Shown here: one piece after another, positions 43,508 through 50,768 of the stretch | Layout: the number at the start of each line of letters is the position of its first letter | Position numbering within the stretch: the first letter of the stretch is position 1 | DNA from: Pseudocalidococcus azoricus BACA0444 | Lineage (GTDB): Bacteria > Cyanobacteriota > Cyanobacteriia > Thermosynechococcales > Thermosynechococcaceae | Length of the DNA: 64,000 bases | Reading direction: 5' to 3' | Assembly (NCBI RefSeq): GCF_031729055.1 | Contig: NZ_JAVMIP010000010.1 | Coordinates: 1 to 64,000 of the forward strand | Program-made: the position numbers and the translations under genes | The notes under the pieces: model-generated | The model's database searches: none | Told to the model about the DNA's origin: nothing | Seen by the model: only the letters and a program-made list of their open reading frames with translations

Positions 43508-44388
43508 ATGTCCTCCTATACTCCTAAGCTTGGCGATCATCTTTTTTATGGCTGTGGAGCCCTACGCTCATCATGGAATTTACTGCGGTGATGTCCTGCG
43601 GAATGGTCGAAAATACGTTGATGTGGTGATTCACTACGAAGGTAAGGTCAAAGGTGGACAAATCCGGGGGATTAGTTATTCCAAAATTTGCCCAAGACAA
43701 TAATGTTCAATGTGTCAGATATGCTGACAATGCTTCTTCTGCGCCAAATATAGTTGTTGAGAGGGCAGTCAGTCGGCTCGGTGAGTCAGGGTATAGCTTA
43801 CTGTCCAATAACTGCGAACATTTTGCGGCGTGGTGTAAGACAGGTAAACATCAAAGTGAGCAAGTTAAGAATGGAGTTGCAGTTGGTGCAGGTGCGCCAT
43901 TAGCTGGAGCCGCTGTTGCTGGTAGTTTAGGCGTAGTTAGTGGAGTAGGCGCAGCAGCCGGATTAAGTGGGGCGGGAATTATGTCCGGTCTAGCAACAGT
44001 TGGCGGTGCTATCGGAGGTGGTGCTGTTGCTGGAGTTGGCGCATTGGGTGCGGCCCCTGCTTTTGTTACTACTCTCGCAATGAACCAAGTCCTCAAAGAT
44101 GATGAAACTTTACCCCAAGAAGAACGAGATGCAAGAGGAGCAGGACGACTAGCAACAAAAGTCGGTGCAGTGGGGGGTAGTGCCATAGCTTTGGGAGCGA
44201 TTGCTGGTGCTGGAACTACTGGAGTTAGCGCAGTGGGAATAACTACTGGTTTAGCAACTATTGGCGGCACAGTTGGGGGAGGCATGGCGGCTGGGGTAGC
44301 TCTCACTGTTGCGGCTCCGGCTGTTGCGGCGGCGGCATTAGGCTTTGGCATTTACAAGGCAGTGCAGTGGTTCAGTAGCGAGAGTTAA
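43508..44388 (+). pseudogene. LRAT-domain protein with glycine-zipper tail, two frameshifts
   Basis: Three frames assemble one protein. ATG 43508 gives MSSYTPKLGDHLF. After a T6 run (43542-43547) the frame moves by one to MAVEPYAHHGIYCGDVLRNG, with the catalytic His. After AAAA (43683-43686) it moves again to KFAQDNNVQCVRY and LSNNCEHFAAWCK, with the catalytic Cys of LRAT/NlpC-type acyltransferases or hydrolases. The C-terminal 150 residues contain two similar glycine zippers (GLATVGGAIGGGAVAG and GLATIGGTVGGGMAAG). Removing one T and one A would restore the protein. As read, His and Cys are on separate frames, so it is inactive. Confidence 0.78.
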
Positions 44389-44419
44389 ACCCTTAAATGA
44401 CTTCCCCTAGGTTTACTGT

Positions 44420-44713
44420 TCATGCAGCATCAAACTCTACTTTTTGAACAGCATCGAGGTTAACTGACTGCCTGGCCTGCCAAAGATCGTAGTTATCCTG
44501 CATAGAAAGCCAACTTTCCGGGGAACGTCCTAGAGCTATAGATAAGCGCAATGCCATTTCTGAGCTAATCCCACTTTTGCCGCTAAGGATGCGATTCAGC
44601 GTAGAGGGAGAGACACCTAGCTTTTCGGACAACTTGCGCCCAGAAATGTTGAAGGGTTCCAGGTAAACATCTCGAATAAATTCTCCAGGGTGAGGTGGAT
44701 TGTGCATTGTCAT
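44420..44713 (-). CDS. higA: HigA-type antitoxin (XRE family)
   Basis: A 97-residue helix-turn-helix protein starting MTMHNPPHPGEFIRDVYLEP, with GRKLSEKLGVSPSTLNRILS and ALRLSIALGRSPESWLSMQ, the standard HigA/VapI pattern. It neutralises HigB and represses the operon. Its ATG overlaps the stop of higB (TAATG), so the toxin gene comes first, as is usual for hig loci. It may stabilise the island. Confidence 0.92.
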   Translation of the reverse strand: MTMHNPPHPGEFIRDVYLEPFNISGRKLSEKLGVSPSTLNRILSGKSGISSEMALRLSIALGRSPESWLSMQDNYDLWQARQSVNLDAVQKVEFDAA

Positions 44714-44991
44714 TAGTGGTAATCCTCATAGTCCAGTACATACACATGACCGCCATGAAACTCAAAGGTGATCCGCCAATTGCCATTAACCCAAATTGAC
44801 CAGCGTTCTTTCGCTGCACCCTTGAGCCGATGTAACTTAAATCCTGGGATATTCATGTCCTCGATAGTAGTAGCAGTGTCCAAGGCTGTAAGTTGCATTC
44901 TTAGGCGTTTGGCGTGAGTAGGCTGTATTCCTGACGTACTACCTGTTTCATAAAACTTTTTTAGCCCCTTATGCCGAAATGACTGGATCAT
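44713..44991 (-). CDS. higB: HigB-type toxin (RelE superfamily mRNA interferase)
   Basis: A 92-residue protein starting MIQSFRHKGLKKFYETGSTS, with AKRLRMQLTALDTATTIEDM, GFKLHRLKG and WSIWVNGNWRITFEF, which is the HigB/RelE pattern of ribosome-dependent mRNA cleavage. The basic and aromatic residues at the end (RITFEF...VYVLDYEDYH) match active members. First gene of the pair. It is intact, so this toxin-antitoxin unit is likely still functional at the right end of the decaying island. Confidence 0.92.
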   Translation of the reverse strand: MIQSFRHKGLKKFYETGSTSGIQPTHAKRLRMQLTALDTATTIEDMNIPGFKLHRLKGAAKERWSIWVNGNWRITFEFHGGHVYVLDYEDYH

Positions 44992-45173
44992 GGGCTGATC
45001 ATAGCGTGGTGCGCTTCGTGCAACAACTATTTTGAGTTTGTACTTGTCACAGGGGATGCGAACAGTGCTTTACAAAAGTTATTCAAGCTAAATAAGTTCT
45101 GTGCGAAGGCTGGGTGCGCTGTGTATAGTTTCTAATCATTGTCGGTGCTTCAAGGTTCAAGCACTATATGGAT

Positions 45174-45193
45174 AGGGGTAATTTTAGGGGTAA
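45174..45193 (+). repeat. AGGGGTAA arm repeats, right end
   Basis: Two copies, 45174-45181 and 45186-45193, spaced 12 bases, 64 bases before attR. They match the three copies at the left end (31999-32028), with which the downstream sequence is also partly shared (GCT...TTGAGAC). Confidence 0.65.
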
Positions 45194-45256
45194 TTGCTTT
45201 TTTGAGACAAGTGAGAACGCTTTTCTGGAAAGTCTTTTAGAGGTTATTTCGATGGA

Positions 45257-45290
45257 CTCCGCCCCCATCAAACATCTATCTGAGACAGTC
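45257..45290 (+). other. attR of the tRNA-Leu island
   Basis: CTCCGCCCCCA (45257-45267), then 10 bases, then ATCTGAGACAGTC (45278-45290). It repeats the 3' end of tRNA-Leu and the following segment in the same order and spacing as attL. A deletion between the two cores would regenerate an intact tRNA-Leu followed by TCAAACATCT. Confidence 0.75.
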
Positions 45291-45293
45291 TGA

Positions 45294-45384
45294 TGTACAT
45301 TAACAAATTATGTACATTAACAAATTATTTGAAGTCGTTAACAAATTAGTGTCGTCATAACAACAGTCTGTCATTCTCACCCTG
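45294..45384. mobile_element. Candidate end of a Tn7-like (CAST-type) transposon, remnant
   Basis: TGTACATTAACAAATTA occurs twice in tandem (45294-45310 and 45311-45327). TTAACAAATTA recurs at 45338-45348, followed by GTGTCGTCATAACAACAGTC. Terminal TGTACA with repeated ACAAATTA and TGTCGTC words is how I remember the ends of cyanobacterial type V-K CRISPR-associated transposons. No Cas12k, TnsB, TnsC or TniQ gene is in the window, so only an end remains. The alternative is an unrelated iteron-like repeat cluster. Confidence 0.5.
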
Positions 45385-45441
45385 GCACCAGGAGAACCCA
45401 TCAACTGGGCATACTGACCAAAGCAAAGCCTCCATCTGGCC

Positions 45442-46401
45442 TTAAACCCGGCCGTAAGTTGAGAGGGGTTCTTTGATCCAGCGCACGTATAAGTGCTTAA
45501 AGGTAGATTTCAAAACCCGAGGCGCGCCAAAATCAATCGGAACTAGTTGGGACGGAAATTGCCAATCATCAATTTGCAAGTCTTGGGGCTTGAGGAGAGG
45601 AAATTCCGCTTGCGCTAAATCCACGGACAGACCCAGTTCTGCGGTGGCCTTGAGGGTCGGGACTTGGTCAAAGTCGGCCTGGAGAATCGTGGCAATGGCT
45701 TGGTCAAGAGCAAAAACATTGGTAGAAGCTCCTAAAAGATTGAGGGGACGGGGTTCGCCACCACTGGGGCCGTTCCCTTCATGTCCAATAATCCCATCCA
45801 TAATCGTTAAATCCGGCTGAATCGCCCTGGCAGTTTCCACTAGCATCCGTCCAAACCGATCTCGGTCTTTGCCCGCTTCCATGTGCCACCAGGCCTTCAT
45901 TTTTCCCGGTACACAACCAAACAGGTTTTTCACCCCCATTGTCAGGGTCAGTTGGACATGGGATTTAACTTTGGGCAGGTTAATGATCACATCGGCGGAC
46001 ATCGCTTCTTTGGAAAGACGGAGATGATTAAATTCCTGGCTAACGGTTTCGTATCGCTCTCCATGAAATTCAATCACAGGCAGTTGCAAATCTTGAATCA
46101 CCGGTAAATAGCCATTAGCGCGAGCTACACCCAAGGCAGTTCCAAAGGCCGGGCCATCCCCCAAAAACGGCTGACCACCCACTGCTCGGATCATCTGCGT
46201 CAGGCAATAGACAATTTCGGGACGGGTGACACATTCTTTCGTGGGTCTGGCTCCGGTTAGCAAGTTGGGTTTTAAGAGAACCCGATCCCCTGGTTTGACA
46301 ATTGCGGCCAGGCCACCCAAGGGGGCTAATAATTCTGTTAACTTGGCTGCTAACTCCTGATAGTCATAATTTGTGTGTTGCACTAGACTAATCACGGTCA
46401 T
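45442..46401 (-). CDS. DUF362-family protein (possible iron-sulfur protein)
   Basis: A 319-residue DUF362 protein. The family features KPGDRVLLKPNLLTGARPT, VIINLPKVKSHVQLTLTMGV and KNLFGCVPGKMKAWWH are present, with GHEGNGPSGGEPRPLNLLGAS toward the end. Members often bind iron-sulfur clusters; this one lacks the C-terminal ferredoxin domain seen in some. The function is unknown. ATG 46401 has GGGGA seven bases upstream; the longer frame to 46449 is not conserved. The first host gene to the right of the island. Confidence 0.8.
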   Translation of the reverse strand: MTVISLVQHTNYDYQELAAKLTELLAPLGGLAAIVKPGDRVLLKPNLLTGARPTKECVTRPEIVYCLTQMIRAVGGQPFLGDGPAFGTALGVARANGYLPVIQDLQLPVIEFHGERYETVSQEFNHLRLSKEAMSADVIINLPKVKSHVQLTLTMGVKNLFGCVPGKMKAWWHMEAGKDRDRFGRMLVETARAIQPDLTIMDGIIGHEGNGPSGGEPRPLNLLGASTNVFALDQAIATILQADFDQVPTLKATAELGLSVDLAQAEFPLLKPQDLQIDDWQFPSQLVPIDFGAPRVLKSTFKHLYVRWIKEPLSTYGRV

Positions 46402-46580
46402 TGCCACATCCCCAATTCTTTCTGACTTTACTGTACCGACTCCCGCCAATTTTTCCCAGGCCTGGATTCCCTATGAATTGAATTGATTGGCTAGGTGGAA
46501 AGCAATAAATTTTGACACGATTCAGAGCCAGAAAAATTAGAGAATAGGGTATTGCTTCTCCCACGTAAGGAGTTGATACC

Positions 46581-47924
46581 GTGACCCTGGCCCCCGCCCA
46601 ACCCAAAATTATTGTTCTCGATGACGACCCCACTGGCTCCCAAACCGTTCACAGTTGTCTGTTATTAACTCGCTGGGATACTGAGACCTTGCGCCTGGGT
46701 CTGGAAGATGCTGCGCCAATTTTCTTTATTTTGACCAATACCCGCGCCCTGCCCCCTGACCAGGCCCAAACCATTACCACCGAAGTCTGCCAAACTCTGA
46801 AAATAGCCTTAGTCGAAACTGGAATTAGCGATTTTCTCGTGGTTAGTCGGTCGGACTCTACTCTGCGGGGCCACTACCCAATCGAAACCGATGCCATTGC
46901 GGCAATCCTTGGCCCCTTTGATGCTCATTTTCTAGTGCCAGCCTTTTTTGAAGGGGGCCGCTTCACACAAGACAGTATCCATTACCTGATCATTAATGGC
47001 GTTCCCACCCCAGTTCACGAAACGGAATTTGCCCAAGACTCAGTGTTTGCCTATCACCATAGCTATCTGCCCGATTATGTAGCCGAAAAAACCCAGGGTA
47101 GAATCCCGGCGGATCAGGTGGTGCGGTTTTTAGAAGCTGATATTCAACAGGGTGTCCAGGCCCAACTCCAAGCCCTCCATGACAATCAATGTGTGGTGGT
47201 AGATGCGGTCAACCAGGCCCAGATGAATCAATTTGCTGAGGATAGTCTTGCGGTTGCGGCCAGCGGTAAACGTTTTCTCTTTCGCAGTGCGGCTAGTTTA
47301 CTCACCGGACTGGCCCAACTCCCTCCCCAACCGATTCCCGCCACTGAGATGGGACAATTGCGCCGTAACTCCCGGCCGGGGGCGATTATTGTCGGTTCCC
47401 ATGTCCGCAAAACCACAGAACAGTTAATGGCCTTACTTAAGGAACCCGGCCTGGTTGGCATCGAACTGGATCTTGAACCCCTTGCCAGCAATCAAGCCGC
47501 CGCCTCAACTCTCTTAGAAACAACCTTGGCTGAGATTTATGAGGCTTTTCAGGCTAACCTAACTCCAGTAATTTACACTAGCCGCCAAGAATTAAGCTTT
47601 CCCGATACTGCCACCCGTCTAGCCTTTGGCCTGGTTGTGTCCCAACTGTTGATGGATATTGTCCAGGCCTTACCAACAGACATGAGCTTCCTGATTAGCA
47701 AAGGGGGAATTACCTCCAATGATGTCTTAAGCACGGGTCTAAACCTGCCCACGGCTCGCCTCCTCGGACAAATTTTGCCAGGTTGTTCTGTGATTCAAAC
47801 CCCCGCTGACCATCCCAAATTTCCCAAGCTCCCCGTGGTCTTATTCCCTGGCAATGTCGGCGATCAACAAGCGCTAGCAACTATTTATCAGCGATTTTCT
47901 ACAGCAACCCCTTCTCTTGCTTAA
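46581..47924 (+). CDS. Four-carbon acid sugar kinase family protein (DUF1537)
   Basis: A 447-residue protein with the N-terminal signature LDDDPTGSQTVHSCLLLTRW, FFILTNTRAL and SRSDSTLRGHYP, and a C-terminal nucleotide-binding domain containing ISKGGITSNDVLS and VVLFPGNVGD. Relatives phosphorylate threonate, erythronate or related sugar acids. The substrate here is not evident. The start is GTG 46581 with AAGGAG nine bases upstream. A MITE begins one base after its stop codon, so its transcript may end in the element. Confidence 0.82.
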   Translation: MTLAPAQPKIIVLDDDPTGSQTVHSCLLLTRWDTETLRLGLEDAAPIFFILTNTRALPPDQAQTITTEVCQTLKIALVETGISDFLVVSRSDSTLRGHYPIETDAIAAILGPFDAHFLVPAFFEGGRFTQDSIHYLIINGVPTPVHETEFAQDSVFAYHHSYLPDYVAEKTQGRIPADQVVRFLEADIQQGVQAQLQALHDNQCVVVDAVNQAQMNQFAEDSLAVAASGKRFLFRSAASLLTGLAQLPPQPIPATEMGQLRRNSRPGAIIVGSHVRKTTEQLMALLKEPGLVGIELDLEPLASNQAAASTLLETTLAEIYEAFQANLTPVIYTSRQELSFPDTATRLAFGLVVSQLLMDIVQALPTDMSFLISKGGITSNDVLSTGLNLPTARLLGQILPGCSVIQTPADHPKFPKLPVVLFPGNVGDQQALATIYQRFSTATPSLA

Positions 47925-48031
47925 CTATAGCATTACTCATTTAGGGTGAGATGGGGACAAGTCAGAAAATGCTTTATGAGCAGTCTTTTTGACATTTCTA
48001 CTCTCTCAGAACAGTCTGCGTAACGCTATAG
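47925..48031. mobile_element. MITE copy 1
   Basis: 107 bases with terminal inverted repeats CTATAGCATTAC and GTAACGCTATAG (11 of 12 match). The sequence aligns along its length with copy 2 at 57846-57953, sharing words such as ACAAGTCAGAAAATGCTT and GACAGTCTGCG-like ends. There is no coding capacity. The TA-rich ends suit an IS630/Tc1-type transposase acting in trans. Confidence 0.75.
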
Positions 48032-48086
48032 ATCCAGAAGTCCTCAAACTGTAGGCAACTCACCAACCGCCATTGAGGAGTAAGTT

Positions 48087-48188
48087 AGGTCTTTGACTGC
48101 TCAAAAGTTAGAATCATTGGGTAAGACGTTGCTCGAGTTGGAAGATATTTCAGAGTTCCAGGCCTGGTTAAAAACCTTCAATAACTAA
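48087..48188 (+). pseudogene. C-terminal remnant of a DUF4351/Rpn-type protein
   Basis: Encodes RSLTAQKLESLGKTLLELED, then ISEFQAWLKTFNN and stop, closely similar to the end of the protein at 63695-63943 (RSLTTERLEALSEALLGLKD and ISEFQAWLSNPD). DUF4351 tails usually close PD-(D/E)XK nuclease-like Rpn proteins. The rest of the gene is missing; it lies just after MITE copy 1. Confidence 0.65.
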
Positions 48189-48270
48189 CAACTCTGGTGG
48201 CAAAGTTAATGTTTCTTCAATAACGATGGTCAAAGGATACTGAACAGGGCCTGGGGGATAGCCAGTCAAT

Positions 48271-48306
48271 AAAAAAGAGAGAGCTATATTATTAACCCTC
48301 TCTTCT
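48271..48306 (-). terminator. Terminator at the end of the cpc operon
   Basis: On the minus strand, about 30 bases after the last cpcG stop, AGAGAG pairs with CTCTCT around a 14-base AT-rich loop and is followed by CTTTTTT. The stem is short but the T-run and position fit. Confidence 0.5.
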
Positions 48307-48336
48307 TGGAAATTATTAGTGCTCGATCAGCCCAAA

Positions 48337-49092
48337 TTATTTCCGTTTCGGCACTTTGTTCATGTAATCAATTTCAAAGGAAGACAGCCGTTGGGCATAG
48401 CGGGGTGTAGGCGCAATTGCGTTCGCCATACTCCGGAATTTACGGGGATCTCCTTCCCGAAGTTGGCGCATTTCGTACTTGCGGCTGTAGAACTGCTCAA
48501 GGGCAAACCGCCAATCGGTCGTTGTTGTGCCCACTTTATCCCGATACTCATAACCGTAACGAGGCATAACCAAATTAAACGGCCGACCTTCCATCCGTTT
48601 CCGTTGATAAGGAACGGTATAGTCCCCAAAAGCCGCCGTATATTCCTCAGAATCAATCAACACATCTAGAAAGCCATGAAACCCCAGAGTCCCAATCTTG
48701 ATAGACCAAGCAATCTTCTCGGCTTCGTTGTAGGCTGCCCGGCCCAAAAAGCGCTTCAGGCAAATATCTACCAGCCGATAGTTATCATTGACGGCCACGA
48801 CGGTGTTGTAGAACCGCTCAGATTTAGCCAGGCCCCGGATAAAGTCCCGCACTGAAATCGCCCGATTGCTCACCTGAGACTCCAGGGTGACTTGGCGATT
48901 AAACTTGAGAGTTGCATGCTCACTAAACACTTGCCGGTAGGCAGCCCAAATGACCTGTTGCATTTCCCCAGGCGAGCCAGCGTCCTCAATCCGATAAATG
49001 TAAGGGGTATCCTCATCTAAATCAGCAGGGCCAAAACTGGCAACCCGATGATTTTGAGTAGTCGGTTTATAAGCCAATAGCGGTAAACTCAT
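48337..49092 (-). CDS. cpcG: Phycobilisome rod-core linker CpcG (third in tandem)
   Basis: A 251-residue linker that joins phycocyanin rods to the allophycocyanin core. It starts [21 protein letters not shown] as CpcG proteins do, followed by a PF00427 linker domain (about residues 25-180; [54 protein letters not shown]). It has no C-terminal hydrophobic helix, so it is the soluble rod-core type rather than the membrane-bound photosystem I type. Last gene of the operon, before a terminator. Confidence 0.93.
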   Translation of the reverse strand: MSLPLLAYKPTTQNHRVASFGPADLDEDTPYIYRIEDAGSPGEMQQVIWAAYRQVFSEHATLKFNRQVTLESQVSNRAISVRDFIRGLAKSERFYNTVVAVNDNYRLVDICLKRFLGRAAYNEAEKIAWSIKIGTLGFHGFLDVLIDSEEYTAAFGDYTVPYQRKRMEGRPFNLVMPRYGYEYRDKVGTTTTDWRFALEQFYSRKYEMRQLREGDPRKFRSMANAIAPTPRYAQRLSSFEIDYMNKVPKRK

Positions 49093-49134
49093 GCAGATCT
49101 CCCAAATAAAAGCAGAAATTTATAGCGGTCAAGG

Positions 49135-49875
49135 TCAACGTAACGGAAAGGATGCGGTCGAGTTAATCGAGGCTAGGGCAGTCCCAGAACCATCCCGACT
49201 CATATCTGGAATCTTAATATTGTCCGTCTTGACAGAATTATAGCGGAGGGGTGTAACCTGGACGGTGCGGGCCATCGCCAAAAAGTTCTTAATGTCACCC
49301 CATTTATACCGCCCATCTTCCAATTTATTGCGCCAATAGTCAGCATAGCGAGGCGTGACTAAATTGAATGGCCGATCTTGATAGCGGCGACGTTGGTACG
49401 GAACCGTGTTGTCACCGAAGTTTTGGCTATATTCGTCACTGTCCACCAGCGCATCGACAAAACCATCCCAGCCTTCGGTGGCAATCCGAATTGACCAGGC
49501 CAGTTCTTCATCTTTGTTATAGGGGGAACGTCCCAAAATCCGTTTTAGGCCCACTTCAACCAAGCGGTAATTAGAATTAGTTTCCACCAAAAGACGACGC
49601 AGCACTTCAGACTTAGCCAGGCCCCGGATAAAGTCTCGGACAGAGATGGCCCGGTTACGCAATTGTGACTCTAGGTTTCCCTGGCGATAGCTTTGCAACA
49701 AAACGTGCTCACTAAACACCTGTCGGTAGGCCGCCCAAATCAATTCATCGAGATCACTAGCCTCGGGAGCATCCACCAAGGAATAAAGCCGGGGCGTATC
49801 TTCATTAGCTACTTCAAAACCAGTTACCCGCTGATTCTGAGAACTGGGGCTATAGGCAAGTAAAGGAATAGACAT
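49135..49875 (-). CDS. cpcG: Phycobilisome rod-core linker CpcG (second in tandem)
   Basis: A 246-residue paralogue of the flanking genes (MSIPLLAYSPSSQNQRVTGF, then [54 protein letters not shown]). Linker domain at about residues 20-180, with a variable tail that should decide which core position it binds. 42 bases separate it from the next cpcG. No hydrophobic C-terminal segment. Confidence 0.93.
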   Translation of the reverse strand: MSIPLLAYSPSSQNQRVTGFEVANEDTPRLYSLVDAPEASDLDELIWAAYRQVFSEHVLLQSYRQGNLESQLRNRAISVRDFIRGLAKSEVLRRLLVETNSNYRLVEVGLKRILGRSPYNKDEELAWSIRIATEGWDGFVDALVDSDEYSQNFGDNTVPYQRRRYQDRPFNLVTPRYADYWRNKLEDGRYKWGDIKNFLAMARTVQVTPLRYNSVKTDNIKIPDMSRDGSGTALASINSTASFPLR

Positions 49876-49877
49876 GG

Positions 49878-50711
49878 TTACACCTGGGGATTACGAGGAA
49901 GATAACGGTAGGGCAAAGCAGTTGGGGCTGGTTTAATCGCCACTCGATCCGTCCGGCCAGAGACAGTGGAATTGGGAACTTTCACTAAGCTAGAGGTTGC
50001 CCGAGCCACATGGCGTTGAGTATCTTGGGTGGGGGTGAGAACACCGCGAGCCATGGAGAGAAAGTTACCAGGAATGGCCTGGCGAATCACCCGCCTGTCC
50101 AGGGGGCCAACGCTATAGTCCCGCACGCGATAGTAGGACAGACCACTGACTTTGAGTTCTTGATTGCGCCAATAGTCGCCATAACGGGGATTTACCAGGT
50201 TAAAGGGACGGGTCATCCGCCGCCGCCGTTGATAGGGGACAATATCGTTGCCAAAGTTTTCTTGATATTCGTCACTGTCCACAATCGCATCAATTAAGCC
50301 ATTGAGACCTTTGGTGGCGGCAATAATAGACCAAGCAATTTGCTCCCCTTGATCATAGGTGGGACGACCCAGAAAGCGTTTGAAGCTAATATCCACCAGC
50401 CGATAGTTGGAATTGGTATCCGCCACCAATTGTCGATAAACTTCGGATTTCCCCAGGCCGCGGATAAACTCTTGCACAGAAATGGCCCGGTTCCGCAGTT
50501 GGGACTCCAAGAAAGGTTGCCGATAGCTTTCCAGGATTAAATGCTCACTAAAAATCTGCCGATAGGCCGCCCAGATTAAGGCATCCACATCGGTATTGGA
50601 GGTGGCATCTGTAAGCCGATAGAGGACTGGATCATCATCCGCAGCCACTTCATAACTGGCAACCCGTTGGTCTTGGGTACGGGGATGGATGGGGAGGAGG
50701 GGCAAAGCCAT
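49878..50711 (-). CDS. cpcG: Phycobilisome rod-core linker CpcG (first in tandem)
   Basis: A 277-residue paralogue (MALPLLPIHPRTQDQRVASY, RAISVQEFIRGLGKSEVYRQ, LGRPTYDQGEQIAW, PFNLVNPRYGDYW), the longest of the three because of a C-terminal extension rich in Arg, Thr and Pro. It starts 57 bases after cpcF and is followed after 2 bases by the second cpcG. Paralogues with different tails probably build distinct rod-core contacts in one phycobilisome. Confidence 0.93.
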   Translation of the reverse strand: MALPLLPIHPRTQDQRVASYEVAADDDPVLYRLTDATSNTDVDALIWAAYRQIFSEHLILESYRQPFLESQLRNRAISVQEFIRGLGKSEVYRQLVADTNSNYRLVDISFKRFLGRPTYDQGEQIAWSIIAATKGLNGLIDAIVDSDEYQENFGNDIVPYQRRRRMTRPFNLVNPRYGDYWRNQELKVSGLSYYRVRDYSVGPLDRRVIRQAIPGNFLSMARGVLTPTQDTQRHVARATSSLVKVPNSTVSGRTDRVAIKPAPTALPYRYLPRNPQV

Positions 50712-50768
50712 AGGTTTGTTCCTTTGCGGGATAACGATAAATTGAGAGAATTAAAGCAACACGGAAAG

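Larger units (their letters stand above)
31892..45267. mobile_element. 13.4-kb integrative genomic island in tRNA-Leu(UAA)
   Basis: Bounded by the att repeats at 31881 and 45257, with integrase next to the tRNA. Gene order: integrase, hypothetical, AlpA, primase-helicase, repeat array, SF2 helicase, 74-aa protein, SWIM protein, 58-aa acidic protein, Rad52-like protein, then cargo (223-aa membrane protein, 441-aa glycine-zipper protein, 128-aa protein, LRAT protein, HigBA). It lacks capsid and conjugation genes, so it resembles a phage satellite or an integrated plasmid-like element. The host word CCAGGCCTGG is absent here and frequent outside. Four genes are frameshifted, so it is probably no longer mobile on its own. 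Confidence 0.85.
44992..45441. other. Right boundary region of the island
   Basis: About 450 bases without a gene. In order it contains the higBA promoter area, two AGGGGTAA arm repeats, attR, a cluster of TGTACATTAACAAATTA repeats and the downstream end of the DUF362 gene region. These are listed separately. Confidence 0.7.

Noticed and set aside
43851-44351. 166-aa Ala/Pro-rich frame antisense to the LRAT gene
   Set aside because: Composition artefact of the repeated GGC/GCT codons on the other strand.
45294-45384. CRISPR array interpretation of the ACAAATTA repeats
   Set aside because: The repeats are only 11-17 bases, two are in direct contact and there are no uniform spacers, so an array is unlikely; a transposon end fits better.
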